Assembly: GCA_002408085.1 (NCBI GenBank)
Contig: DHQL01000005.1
Coordinates: 72,475-136,474 of the forward strand
Direction of reading: 5' to 3'
Source of the DNA: Spirochaeta sp. UBA5339
GTDB lineage: Bacteria > Spirochaetota > Spirochaetia > DSM-2461
DNA length: 64,000 bases
Numbering within the stretch: the stretch's first letter is position 1; the number at the start of each line of letters is the position of its first letter. Of the stretch, positions 16,709 through 25,265 are shown one piece after another. Under the pieces are notes generated by a model. The model was not told the DNA's origin. It did not search any database and worked only from the letters and a program-made list of their open reading frames with translations. Position numbers and translations under genes: made by a program.

Positions 16709-19102
16709 ATGGCAAAAAAGGGGATTAACTGGCTTGAGCTTTTTCATCAATTTCCCAAGGCCATCGCGGTACTGGCCAATGACGGTCGGATTGTCTACGG
16801 AAACGACCGCCTTAAATTTCACTTCAGAAAATGGGGAGACAGTCTTACCCTCAGATATGAAAAGGGAAGGGGAGAGTGGCAGAGTTTTCTCACCGCCTTT
16901 CTCAAGGGGAAAGAACCCCATGCGCAGATTGTGGTTGTTATTCCCGATAGTACGGGCAGCGAAAGGTGGTTCTCCATCAAGCTGACCAGAAGCAGCAGAG
17001 ATTCTCAGATCTTCCTGCTGGAAGAGGATATTACCGACCAGCATCTCTATGAGCTTAATCTGAAAAAGGCCCGGGATGCAGCCGAACAGGCTACCAGAAC
17101 AAAGAGTGAATTCCTTGCCAATATGAGTCATGAGATCAGGACACCCATTCATACGATCATCGGAATGTCCGAGCTTATGAACCTGACCCAACTGGACCAG
17201 GAACAGGACGAGTACAGCTCACAGATCCGCTTTTCCGCGGATGTTCTTCTATCTCTGATTAACGATATTCTCGACTTCTCCAAGATTGAAGCAGGGCAGA
17301 TGGAGCTGGAGTATACAAGCTGCAACCTCTACGAGCTTCTTGAGGAGTCGGTGGAGCTGATTGCCCTGGAAGCCCATAAGAAGGGTGTTGATGTAGGGCT
17401 CTATGCGGAACCGGGAACGGACTTCCAGGTGGAGGGCGATCCCACAAGACTGAGGCAGGTGGCGGTTAATCTTACCAACAATGCCGTTAAGTTCACCTCC
17501 CGGGGCGCCGTTATGATCTATCTGACCAGAGTGGATCAGGATGCCCGCTCGGTCACTCTGAAGATCTCGGTCAAAGACAGCGGCATAGGTATTGCCGAAG
17601 AGAAGAAGCAGAATCTCTTTGAAGCCTTTACCCAGGCCGACTCATCCACCACACGCCGTTACGGCGGAACCGGGCTGGGATTGACCATCTCCAAAAATCT
17701 GGTTGCCCAAATGGGTGGAGAGCTCAAGGTGGACAGTGTTGAGGGGGAGGGATCGGAGTTCTTCTTTCAGCTGACATTTCCCCGGGCCGTTCCCTACCGC
17801 ACCGTACCCGAAACTCTGGAGTTCGGTGAGGATCTGAAGGGCAAAACGGTTCTCCTTGTGGATGATAATGCCGATATCCGTCTGAGCCTGAAGCTCTATC
17901 TGGAGAACTGGGGCTGTTCGGTTACCGAGGCCGGAGGCGGCAAGCAGGCCATGGGAATTCTGAAAGAGATGGCAGAGAAGGCAAAAAAGAACTATGATTT
18001 ATGTATAAGTGATCAGATGATGCCTGATATGGACGGCTGGCAGCTTGCCAGCGAAGTGCGGGCTAATCCGGACTTGGCCGATACAAAGATGATTCTGATG
18101 TCCCTGAAGGGACGGGGCACCGAAGAGGCCAAGATGAAACTGCTGGGCTGGTTCTCAGCCTATATTACAAAGCCGGTCAGAAAGAAGGATCTCTGGGACA
18201 AATGTATGATCGCCCTCTATCCGGAACGTTCGGAGCTGGGTGACCTTGAGGAGTTGGAAGAGTTGGATAATCTTGAGGAACTGGACAAAGCCGGGAACTC
18301 TGCAAAAACATTTGATAAGAAGGACGGTCTTATATTGATAGCCGAAGACCATCCGGTGAACCGTAAGCTCTTCGAATCAATACTGGTGAAACAGGGGTAC
18401 AATGTAATTCTTGCCGAGAACGGCAGAGAAGCTCTTGAAATGGCTGTTCAGAAGCAGCCGGATCTTATCTTTATGGACTGTCAGATGCCCGTAATGAACG
18501 GATATGAGTCCACCAGGCTGATGCGTGAGAAGGGACTGAAGATACCCATAATTGCGGTCACCGCCAATGCAATGAGAGGGGAGCAGGAGAAGTGTTTCAA
18601 GGCGGGAATGAACGACTTTCTTCCCAAGCCATTCAAAAACAGGGACCTTCAGCCGGTTCTGAAAAACTGGTACAAACCGGCGGGAGCCGAAGATATCGAG
18701 GATCTTGATGTCCTTGAGGATCTTCCCGAAGAGTCCGAAGAGGAGAAGGCACCGGTATTTGATTTCAATCAGGCCATGGACACCTTTTTGGACGACCGGG
18801 AGCTTCTTGTTTCTCTGCTGGAACCCTATATGGTACAGGTTGAAGAGCAGCTGGCCTCCCTTTCCGCCGAAGGAGCTCTTGAAAATTTTGAAGAGGTCAG
18901 AGGGACGGCTCACTCCATTAAAGGAAGCTCACGGAATCTCTCCATGCTTGAGCTGGGAAATGAGGCTGAGGTTCTTGAACACGCCGGCCGGGACGGTGAT
19001 CTTGAAACGGCACGTGAAGCCCTCCCCCGGGTGGCCGAGGCCTTCAGCCGGGTCAGGAAGGTCGTAATGCGTATTCTGGAAAAAGAGGCTCAGGAGTCCT
19101 GA
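16709..19102 (+). CDS. Soluble hybrid histidine kinase (PAS-HisKA-HATPase-REC-REC-Hpt)
   Basis: Cytoplasmic hybrid kinase of 797 residues with no transmembrane helix. A PAS-like domain (about 1-120, AIAVLANDGRIVYGNDR) leads to the H-box FLANMSHEIRTP (His141), an ATPase domain (KFTSRG, DSGIGIAEE, GGTGLGL), receiver 1 (Asp435 in ISDQMMPDMDG), receiver 2 (Asp590 in FMDCQMPVMNG) and a C-terminal Hpt domain (His735 in AHSIKGSS). The REC1 and REC2 are separated by a short acidic linker with repeats of Leu-Glu. It completes a full internal phosphorelay, with the double-receiver protein encoded upstream as probable partner. A terminator follows at 19159. Confidence 0.92.
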   Translation: MAKKGINWLELFHQFPKAIAVLANDGRIVYGNDRLKFHFRKWGDSLTLRYEKGRGEWQSFLTAFLKGKEPHAQIVVVIPDSTGSERWFSIKLTRSSRDSQIFLLEEDITDQHLYELNLKKARDAAEQATRTKSEFLANMSHEIRTPIHTIIGMSELMNLTQLDQEQDEYSSQIRFSADVLLSLINDILDFSKIEAGQMELEYTSCNLYELLEESVELIALEAHKKGVDVGLYAEPGTDFQVEGDPTRLRQVAVNLTNNAVKFTSRGAVMIYLTRVDQDARSVTLKISVKDSGIGIAEEKKQNLFEAFTQADSSTTRRYGGTGLGLTISKNLVAQMGGELKVDSVEGEGSEFFFQLTFPRAVPYRTVPETLEFGEDLKGKTVLLVDDNADIRLSLKLYLENWGCSVTEAGGGKQAMGILKEMAEKAKKNYDLCISDQMMPDMDGWQLASEVRANPDLADTKMILMSLKGRGTEEAKMKLLGWFSAYITKPVRKKDLWDKCMIALYPERSELGDLEELEELDNLEELDKAGNSAKTFDKKDGLILIAEDHPVNRKLFESILVKQGYNVILAENGREALEMAVQKQPDLIFMDCQMPVMNGYESTRLMREKGLKIPIIAVTANAMRGEQEKCFKAGMNDFLPKPFKNRDLQPVLKNWYKPAGAEDIEDLDVLEDLPEESEEEKAPVFDFNQAMDTFLDDRELLVSLLEPYMVQVEEQLASLSAEGALENFEEVRGTAHSIKGSSRNLSMLELGNEAEVLEHAGRDGDLETAREALPRVAEAFSRVRKVVMRILEKEAQES

Positions 19103-19158
19103 TCAATCAGATCTGAAACTCCAGACCTGAGCCTTCATATTTGATAAAAGAGTGCAGA

Positions 19159-19184
19159 GGGAGCCCGGAAAGGCTCCCTTTTTT
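19159..19184 (+). terminator. Rho-independent terminator of the phosphorelay operon
   Basis: Perfect stem GGGAGCC / GGCTCCC (19159-19165 with 19172-19178), loop CGGAAA, then six T. It lies 4 bases before the stop of the convergent thrH gene. Confidence 0.92.
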
Positions 19185-19187
19185 GGA

Positions 19188-19796
19188 TCAGACGCCCTCA
19201 AGAAAGTCATTAACAGCGGCCAGAAGGTCTTTATACTCCTCCACAGCCTTGATCTCGGGGTTCTCCGCCTTGATGGAATCGGGAGAGCGGAAGAAGAGTC
19301 CCTTATCTGCGGTTTTGATCATGGAGAGATCGTTGTATGAGTCTCCCGCTGCCATGGTTCTGACGCCGGCCGAGCGGAACGCCTCGATGGCCTTTCTCTT
19401 TCCGTCCTGCTGACGCAGCCTGTATCCGGTGATTCTGTCCTTCTCATCCACCTCAAGGGTGTTGCAGAAGAGGGTGGGCCAGTCCAGCTTCTTCATCAGG
19501 GGAGAGGCAAACTGGTCGAAGGTGTCCGACAGGATAATCAGCTGGGTCCGGGAACGGAGTGCCATGCTGAACTCATAGGCTCCCGGCAGAGGGTCCATGG
19601 TGGCGATTACCTCCTGGATATCCTTAAGGGTCAGGTTGTGCTCCTTCAGGATGCCCAGACGCTTATTCATCAGAATATCGTAATCGGGAATGTCCCGAGT
19701 AGTCAGTTTCAGCTCTTCGATGCCTGTTTTCAGAGCAACATTGATCCAGATTTCAGGAACAAGTACTCCCTCCAGATCCAGACAGACTAAATTCAT
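19188..19796 (-). CDS. thrH: ThrH: phosphoserine phosphatase / homoserine phosphotransferase
   Basis: HAD enzyme of 202 residues closely resembling Pseudomonas ThrH: MNLVCLDLEGVLVPEIWINVA has the family's D-x-E form of motif I (Asp7, Glu9; only CLDLEGVLVPE needs noting), motif II in LIILSDTFDQF, a conserved Lys in QDGKRKAIEAF and motif IV in AAGDSYNDLSMI. ThrH hydrolyses phosphoserine and can transfer its phosphate to homoserine, so it links serine and threonine synthesis. No other serine or threonine gene is near. Cytoplasmic, normal length. Transcription starts in the spacer shared with the permease gene. Confidence 0.9.
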   Translation of the reverse strand: MNLVCLDLEGVLVPEIWINVALKTGIEELKLTTRDIPDYDILMNKRLGILKEHNLTLKDIQEVIATMDPLPGAYEFSMALRSRTQLIILSDTFDQFASPLMKKLDWPTLFCNTLEVDEKDRITGYRLRQQDGKRKAIEAFRSAGVRTMAAGDSYNDLSMIKTADKGLFFRSPDSIKAENPEIKAVEEYKDLLAAVNDFLEGV

Positions 19797-19916
19797 TTTA
19801 TAATTCCTCCAGGCCCAAATCGGGTCCAGGGAACATTGTATCGGTACGGAAGGTACAGGACAAGTGGAAGATTTGCATTCATATCCCCATAGGTAATGAA
19901 CTTGTCAGACTTTTCC

Positions 19917-20121
19917 TTGACCGAATTCAGTTTTAGATGATAGATTCTACATTAATGAAAAAAACGCAGCCCTTGAAATCAGACACAACCTGTTTGCCGC
20001 TGTGTATTTATAATCTGTTACTTCAGCCCTGATATTTTTATCAGGGCTTTTTTTTGGAATCTACAGTTCGGAGGATTCGGCCCGGCCGGAAGCAGTTCTT
20101 CCGGGGAGAGAAACCGGACTG
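19917..20121 (+). promoter_or_regulatory. Putative structured leader (attenuator) of the permease gene
   Basis: The 348-base spacer between divergent thrH and the permease holds a weak sigma-70-type promoter (TTGACC 19917-19922, 17-18 bases, ATAGAT/TAGATT), an AGCCCT copy at 19969-19974, an ACACA/TGTGT pair (about 19983-20005), a perfect terminator at 20025-20055 and, before the ribosome-binding site, a hairpin (20093-20121) with stem TCCGG/CCGGA and outer CAG/CTG. The terminator reads towards the permease but no gene lies before it, so it must end a leader or a small RNA. The AGCCCT copy could compete with the 5' arm for AGGGCT. No known riboswitch class was recognised. Confidence 0.5.
20025..20055 (+). 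terminator. Strong rho-independent terminator inside the permease leader
   Basis: Ten-base perfect stem AGCCCTGATA / TATCAGGGCT (20025-20034 with 20039-20048), TTTT loop, then a run of eight T including the last stem base. Confidence 0.9.
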
Positions 20122-20144
20122 ATAATAAATATCAAGGAGGCTTT

Positions 20145-21470
20145 ATGTCTGAAGTCAGAATCGATGTTCAGGAAAAACCTGAACTGAAAGAGTGGATACC
20201 CCTGAGTATCCAGCATGTATTCGCCATGTTTGGCGCCACCGTACTGGTTCCCATGCTTACAGGGCTCAATCCCTCGGTTGCTCTCTTTACATCAGGAGTG
20301 GGAACACTCCTCTATATTCTTATTACAAAGGGAAAGGTTCCTGCCTATCTGGGATCTTCCTTTGCCTTTATCGCACCCCTTATCGCCATAAGCAGCTCCG
20401 CCGACTTCGGTCTGGCCTATGCTCTGGGAGGCGCCTTCTGTGTGGGGCTTTTCTACTGTCTGGTGTCCTTTATAATCAGCCGGATCGGTCTGGGCTGGAT
20501 GGATAGAATCCTTCCTCCTGTTGTTGTGGGTTCCATCATCATCGTTATCGGTCTGACTCTGGCTCCCACCGCCATGGATATGGCCATGACAGGCGGAAGC
20601 GGTGACTATCACCTGGCTTACCTGAGCATTGCCGTTGTGACCCTGACTATCGCCGTGGTTTCCTCCATTGTCCTTAAGGGCTTTTTCAACGTCATTCCCA
20701 TTCTGATCGGAATCGCGGGGGGATATCTTTTTACCCTGATTATGGGATTCTTCTTTCCCGCCTACGAACTGATCAATTTTGCTCCCGTAAAAGAAGCAGC
20801 CTGGTTCGGTCTGATCAAGCCTGTAATGCCGAAGTTCCACTGGGTTCCCGTTCTGACCTTCCTTATTGTTTCCCTGGCCACCATTGCCGAGCACCTGGGT
20901 GACACCCTGGTTCTGAGTAAGGTTGCAGGCAAGGACTTCTACAAGGACCCCGGTCTTCACAGAACCCTGGCAGGCGACGGTATCGCCACCTCCTTTGCAG
21001 CCCTCTTCGGCGGACCTCCCAACACAACCTACGGTGAGAACATCGGTGTAATGGCCATTACCCGGGTCTACTCTGTATGGGTCATCGGCGGTGCGGCGGT
21101 TATTGCTCTGGCTCTCTCTTTTATCCAGAAGTTCGGTGCCCTGATCCAGACAATTCCCGTTCCCGTAATGGGAGGAGTCAGCATGATGCTATTCGGAATC
21201 ATCGCCTCTGCGGGTATCAGAACCGTTGTGGAAAGCGGTGTGAACTACGGCGAGAAGCGTCACCTGACAATCTCTTCTGTTATTCTGGTAGTTGGTATCG
21301 GCGGCGGACTGGTGAAGTTTCCCATTGCCGAAGGTCTGAACTTTGAACTCGGCGGTGTAGCCCTGGCGGCACTGGTGGGTATCATTCTCAACCTGGTTCT
21401 TCCCAGATCCCTGGATGATATTCCCGAAGAGACTGCGGAGCAGATGATTCAGGACGAACTGAACAGGTAA
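20145..21470 (+). CDS. Uracil/xanthine permease (NCS2 family, UraA-like)
   Basis: Inner-membrane nucleobase transporter of 441 residues with about 12-14 hydrophobic segments. It begins with the NCS2 signature region WIPLSIQHVFAMFGATVLVP, has PAYLGSSFAFIAP in TM3, a helix with EHLGDTLVLSK (the conserved substrate-binding Glu) and GGPPNTTYGENIG (TM10 region), ending with PVPVMGGVSMMLFG. These residues are typical of proton-coupled uracil uptake (UraA/PyrP), though xanthine transporters share most of them. AAGGAGG lies 6 bases before the ATG. Expression is probably controlled through the leader described above. It is a single gene; no pyrimidine pathway gene is adjacent. Confidence 0.9.
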   Translation: MSEVRIDVQEKPELKEWIPLSIQHVFAMFGATVLVPMLTGLNPSVALFTSGVGTLLYILITKGKVPAYLGSSFAFIAPLIAISSSADFGLAYALGGAFCVGLFYCLVSFIISRIGLGWMDRILPPVVVGSIIIVIGLTLAPTAMDMAMTGGSGDYHLAYLSIAVVTLTIAVVSSIVLKGFFNVIPILIGIAGGYLFTLIMGFFFPAYELINFAPVKEAAWFGLIKPVMPKFHWVPVLTFLIVSLATIAEHLGDTLVLSKVAGKDFYKDPGLHRTLAGDGIATSFAALFGGPPNTTYGENIGVMAITRVYSVWVIGGAAVIALALSFIQKFGALIQTIPVPVMGGVSMMLFGIIASAGIRTVVESGVNYGEKRHLTISSVILVVGIGGGLVKFPIAEGLNFELGGVALAALVGIILNLVLPRSLDDIPEETAEQMIQDELNR

Positions 21471-21507
21471 TTTTCCTGATCCGGCGGGGTGGATGCTTTC
21501 CGGCTCA

Positions 21508-21535
21508 CCGGACTCGGCCTCGCCCGACAGTCCGG
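21508..21535. terminator. Possible bidirectional hairpin between convergent genes
   Basis: Arms CCGGACT / AGTCCGG (21508-21514, 21529-21535) sit between the permease stop and the flavoprotein stop. There is no T-run on either side, so termination is only possible, not shown. Confidence 0.35.
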
Positions 21536-21536
21536 C

Positions 21537-22913
21537 CTAGGGGCGGGATGCCTCCCTGCCGGCAATTCTGCCGAAGACAACGGCATCGGTCAGGGAGTTC
21601 CCTCCCAGTCTGTCCAGACCGTGAATGCCTCCGGTCGCCTCTCCGGCGGCATAGAGTCCGGGGATGATATTTCCGCTCCTGTCCAGCACTCTTGCCCTCT
21701 CATCAATCTCAAGCCCCCCCATACAGTAGTGGATTCCCGGTGCTGTTTTGATGGCGTAGTAGGGAGGAGTGTTCAGACTGGCAATCAGATCCCGTCTGCC
21801 GAAGTCCTCGTCCATTCCGGTGTCGATAAACCGGTTCCACCGTTCAAGGGTTTCGATGAATTCTCTCTCCGGCAGTGAGAGCTTCTCAGCCAGTGTCTCG
21901 AGACTTTCAGCCTGGATAACAAATTTCTGTCTGAAATAGTACTCTGATGAGTAGAGACTCTCCCGGACTCCCTGGTCGAAGATAAGCCAGGCTTCTCCTC
22001 CCCGCTGCTCCAGCATCTTCTGTGTCAGGGCATCCCGGAAGGCCATTTCATCGGTGAAGCGCAGGCCCCTCTGATTGACCAGTATGGCACCGTTGCCCCT
22101 CAGGGCCTCTGTGATCAGGGTTCCGAAGTCCGGTTCCACCGTGGGGTGGGTCTGAATATCCGGCAGATTGATTATACTGGCATTCAGTTTCTCAGTAAGA
22201 GTGATATAGTCTCCTGTTGCACCGGGGCTGTTGGTGGTATTAAAACCCTTCAGAGAGGGGTTGAACCGGGTTATCTGTTCGGGGCTGCCGCCGAATCCCC
22301 CCGAGGCGATGATCAGTCTGCCCGTCCTGATTCTGTAGACCCGGCCGCTTCTGTTCTCAACGGTAACAGTAAATCCTCTGCGGATTTTCTCTACAGAGAG
22401 GGCCTTGTTGTCGGTGCGCAGCTCTATCTCCTGCCTTCGGAGCTCACTGTAGAGGATATTGACCACCTCCTGTCCCACGGGAGAGCCCTTATAGGGCCGG
22501 AAGCTTCTGTTTCTGCTGTGTCCTGCCAGACGGCCGAGGTCCGAAAGATCCGCTCCCATGGAAGTCAGCCAGCTGACGGCATCCCTGCTGCCGTCGACCA
22601 TCTGCTTTACCAGGCCGGGGGTACCCTTGTACATTCCTGCTCTCAGGGTCTCACGGTAGAAGATCTCTCTGTCGTCAATGTTCAGAGCCGCGTTCATTCC
22701 GCCGGTTGCCCGGCTGCTGTTTCCTCCGGGGTAGGGCATTTTTTCAAGGATAATGACTTTCTGAGCGGAGCTGCCCGCCTCAAGGGCTGCACTCATTCCT
22801 GCGGCTCCGGCTCCGATAATCAGCACATCGCAGCGCTGTGACAGGTGTCCCGGGAGTGCAAATACCGCAAAGAGTGTCAGGACTATCAGAAGGAGTACAG
22901 TCAGGGGTTTCAT
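21537..22913 (-). CDS. Exported FAD-dependent fumarate-reductase-like flavoprotein
   Basis: Protein of 458 residues with a signal peptide or N-terminal anchor (1-22), an FAD-binding GAGAAGMSAALEA motif and GGNSSRATGGMNA. The flavocytochrome-c active-site motifs are kept: THPTVEP, TEALRGNGA, FRDAL (the proton-donor Arg), HYCMGG and DRLGGNS. Substrate should be a dicarboxylate-like or other alpha,beta-unsaturated acid reduced outside the cytoplasm. Unlike the paralogue at 25266 it has neither an FMN-binding domain nor haem motifs, so it needs another electron donor. It overlaps the regulator gene by four bases, making it the third gene of a kinase-regulator-reductase operon. Substrate not predictable; fumarate, urocanate and acrylates are all candidates. 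Confidence 0.85.
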   Translation of the reverse strand: MKPLTVLLLIVLTLFAVFALPGHLSQRCDVLIIGAGAAGMSAALEAGSSAQKVIILEKMPYPGGNSSRATGGMNAALNIDDREIFYRETLRAGMYKGTPGLVKQMVDGSRDAVSWLTSMGADLSDLGRLAGHSRNRSFRPYKGSPVGQEVVNILYSELRRQEIELRTDNKALSVEKIRRGFTVTVENRSGRVYRIRTGRLIIASGGFGGSPEQITRFNPSLKGFNTTNSPGATGDYITLTEKLNASIINLPDIQTHPTVEPDFGTLITEALRGNGAILVNQRGLRFTDEMAFRDALTQKMLEQRGGEAWLIFDQGVRESLYSSEYYFRQKFVIQAESLETLAEKLSLPEREFIETLERWNRFIDTGMDEDFGRRDLIASLNTPPYYAIKTAPGIHYCMGGLEIDERARVLDRSGNIIPGLYAAGEATGGIHGLDRLGGNSLTDAVVFGRIAGREASRP

Positions 22914-23587
22914 TGTCCCTTCCTGTAGCGGTAGAAGTGCTGTGGCCGTCCAATCTTTCCATACTCCAGATCAACCTCCAGCTTGCCCTCCCGAACCATA
23001 AAGTCCAGATAGCGCCGGATGGTTACACGGGCCATACCCAGTTTCTCGGCCATCTGTTCTGCCGTAAAGGGTTCGGACCAGTTTCTGACCTCCCGGCTTA
23101 CTGTGTCGTAGGACTTGTAGCTCAGCCCCTTGTCCAGATTTTCGGGGCCCTTGGGTAGCGAAGGCTTCTGAAAGACCTTGTCCAGGTCCTCCTGGGAGAA
23201 CTCTCCGCCCTCACTTAGTCCGGATATCCTGCTGTTGGCACTGTCCAGGGCATCGGAGAAGCGTTCAAAGGTAAAGGGTTTGACCAGGTAGTCCAGGGCT
23301 CCCAGGTGCAGAGCCCTCTCCACAGTTCCCTGACTGTTGTCGGCGGTAATGAAGATGACCTCACAGGGAATCTTCTTCTCCCTGACCCATTGAAGCAGTT
23401 CCGGTCCCCGGCCTTCGGGAAAGTACACATCCAGTAGCATCAGATGGATCTTCTCCTTCTGCAGAATCTCTTTGGCCTTGCCGGGTGAGTCGGCCATAAA
23501 GATGTTTTTAACATATCCCAGGCGTCCTGCAAATTTCTTGTTTATCAGCCCTACCATGGGATCGTCTTCCACTATAAGCAGATTCAT
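22910..23587 (-). CDS. CitB/DcuR-type response regulator
   Basis: Response regulator of 225 residues: receiver domain (about 1-120; LLIVEDDPMVG, LMLLDVYFPEG with the phospho-Asp, FITADN, YLVKPF) and a C-terminal winged helix-turn-helix (about 165-215; FTAEQMAEKLGMARVTIRRYLDFM). The CitB/DcuR group controls uptake and anaerobic use of C4-dicarboxylates and citrate. The ATG at 23587 was chosen (GGAG 5 bases before, ATGA overlap with the kinase stop); a GTG two codons earlier would overlap its own ribosome-binding site. Co-transcribed with the kinase before it and the flavoprotein after it. Confidence 0.88.
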   Translation of the reverse strand: MNLLIVEDDPMVGLINKKFAGRLGYVKNIFMADSPGKAKEILQKEKIHLMLLDVYFPEGRGPELLQWVREKKIPCEVIFITADNSQGTVERALHLGALDYLVKPFTFERFSDALDSANSRISGLSEGGEFSQEDLDKVFQKPSLPKGPENLDKGLSYKSYDTVSREVRNWSEPFTAEQMAEKLGMARVTIRRYLDFMVREGKLEVDLEYGKIGRPQHFYRYRKGQ

Positions 23588-25155
23588 ATGCACTCCTTCT
23601 CTCCGGCGGGCAGGGTTATCCGGAAAACTGTGACGCCCTCAGCCGAGTCCAGGCTGATTCCGCCGCCCATATCCTTTACCTTCTCATGGATCAGAAAGAG
23701 CCCCAGGCCCCGGTCTGCCCCTTTGGAACTGACCCCCTTGCGGAAGACTTTTTCTCCCTCGGGGATACCTCCGCCGTTGTCTTCGATCATTATCTCTATG
23801 CTGTCCTTCTCCTCTTTCAGAAGGGTTCTTATCCGGCCTCCGGACTTTCCCGCCAGCTCTTCAAGGGCATTTTCCAGCAGGTTTCCCAGGATCAGGTTTA
23901 TGGTGTCCGAACATCCCGTTTCCTCGGATATGTAGCTGGCATTGTCCAGGATAAAAGCGATCTTCATCTCCTGGGCCTTGTTGTACTTGCCCAGAATAAG
24001 TCCGGCCACCGAGGGGTCCTTGATGCAGCAGTTCAGCTTACCGATCATCTGCTGCCGGGTGCTGCTGACCCGGCTTATAAACTGCAGGGCCTCCTGATAC
24101 TCTTCCAGCTGTATAAGCCCTGAAATAGTGTGGAGCTTGTTCATAAACTCATGGTTCTGGCTTCTCAGTCCCTCGTTGAGCTGTTTGATACCCGTAAGCT
24201 CCTCTGCTCTGGCTCGGACTTCTGAAAGGTCCTCCATCAGGGCTGTTACCCCCAGGATCTGAGAGCTCTGGCTGTCGGTCATTGGTTCCATGCGGCACTG
24301 CAGTACGCTGCCTCCGGGGATCTTCAGCTCCAGGATCATGGTGCTGCGGCTGTCCAGACAGCTGTGAAAGGCATCGCTGAAAAAGTAGAGTCCGCAGGGT
24401 CTGTTCAGATCAATTTCGTGAAGCCCCAGCATCTCCCGGGATGACTTGTTGAAGTATATTATTTTACCGAACTGATCGATTGTTACAATGGCTGCCTTCA
24501 GGTTTTCCAGAATCATCTGCTTCTCACCCAGAAGCCGGGCGATCTCTTCGGGCTCAAGGTTGTACATGGACCTCTTGATGCTGGAGGCGAGAAAACCGGC
24601 TGAATAGAGTCCTGCAAAAACGGCGATAATAATAAAAAAGATGAAGATCTGAATATGGGTGTAGATCTCCTGAAAGATCCGGCCGTGGAGAAAACCGCAG
24701 ACAACAATTCCCGCGAACTCTCCTCCCGTATAGACCGGTGCAATTCCTTCCACAGTGGGATGGGCAAGGGATCTGGCCTTCCGTATACTGGTTTCCCTCA
24801 GCTCCCTGTTCAAAAGCTCAAGCAGAAAGGTATCGTCCACGGGTCTGTTCAGCAGGGAGGGACTGCTGTGGGAGTAGTAGATTCCCTCCAGGTTGATTAC
24901 ATGGATGTACTGAACCCTTGTGTTGAGCCGCAGATTCTCCATCTCTCTCTGAATGGGAATGCTTCCATTTGGTTTTATGATGTTTTCCCGGATTATGGAC
25001 ATCCTTGATACTGTAACCGCCATATCCCGGCTCTCCAGCTCCTGCTGATTCCTCAGGGTGGTGAACCACTGGAGCAGTATGACCAGTGTTATAAGGAGGA
25101 TGATGCCGGAGGTGAAAAAACCTGTAAGAAGAGAGATCTTTCTGTTCAGTTTCAT
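23584..25155 (-). CDS. CitA/DcuS-type sensor histidine kinase
   Basis: Membrane kinase of 523 residues. TM1 (about 8-30), a periplasmic PAS/Cache-like sensor (about 40-165, including YIHVINLEGIYYSHS and AHPTVEGIAPVYTGGEFAG), TM2 (about 170-190), a cytoplasmic PAS domain (about 215-300, IVTIDQFGKIIYFN) and the SpoB-like H-box NHEFMNKLHTISGL, then an ATPase domain (LGNLLENALEEL, DNGGGIPEG, RGLGLFLI). These features are diagnostic of CitA/DcuS kinases, which sense external carboxylates. First gene of the operon; transcription begins in the 110-base gap after the terminator at 25189. The Cache-like sensor could read the substrate of the two flavoproteins. Confidence 0.9.
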   Translation of the reverse strand: MKLNRKISLLTGFFTSGIILLITLVILLQWFTTLRNQQELESRDMAVTVSRMSIIRENIIKPNGSIPIQREMENLRLNTRVQYIHVINLEGIYYSHSSPSLLNRPVDDTFLLELLNRELRETSIRKARSLAHPTVEGIAPVYTGGEFAGIVVCGFLHGRIFQEIYTHIQIFIFFIIIAVFAGLYSAGFLASSIKRSMYNLEPEEIARLLGEKQMILENLKAAIVTIDQFGKIIYFNKSSREMLGLHEIDLNRPCGLYFFSDAFHSCLDSRSTMILELKIPGGSVLQCRMEPMTDSQSSQILGVTALMEDLSEVRARAEELTGIKQLNEGLRSQNHEFMNKLHTISGLIQLEEYQEALQFISRVSSTRQQMIGKLNCCIKDPSVAGLILGKYNKAQEMKIAFILDNASYISEETGCSDTINLILGNLLENALEELAGKSGGRIRTLLKEEKDSIEIMIEDNGGGIPEGEKVFRKGVSSKGADRGLGLFLIHEKVKDMGGGISLDSAEGVTVFRITLPAGEKECI

Positions 25156-25188
25156 ATTTTTTCCAAGTATAAACTGCCCGGGGGGGAT

Positions 25189-25227
25189 AAAAAAAGCGGT
25201 TCCCCCGTCTAAACGGGAGAACCGCTT
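25189..25227 (-). terminator. Rho-independent terminator after the FMN/FAD flavoprotein gene
   Basis: Read on the minus strand: stem AAGCGGTTC / GAACCGCTT with inner ACGGG/CCCGT pairs, followed by a run of T (plus-strand A-run 25189-25195). It separates the flavoprotein transcript from the kinase operon. Confidence 0.9.
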
Positions 25228-25265
25228 GTAAATTATCTGACTATATCAGTTCTCAAGCATGCAGC

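Noticed and set aside
20093..20121. PyrR binding loop before the permease
   Set aside because: Part of the loop matches the PyrR pattern, but the closing pairs do not, and it lies after the terminator; not claimed as a PyrR site.
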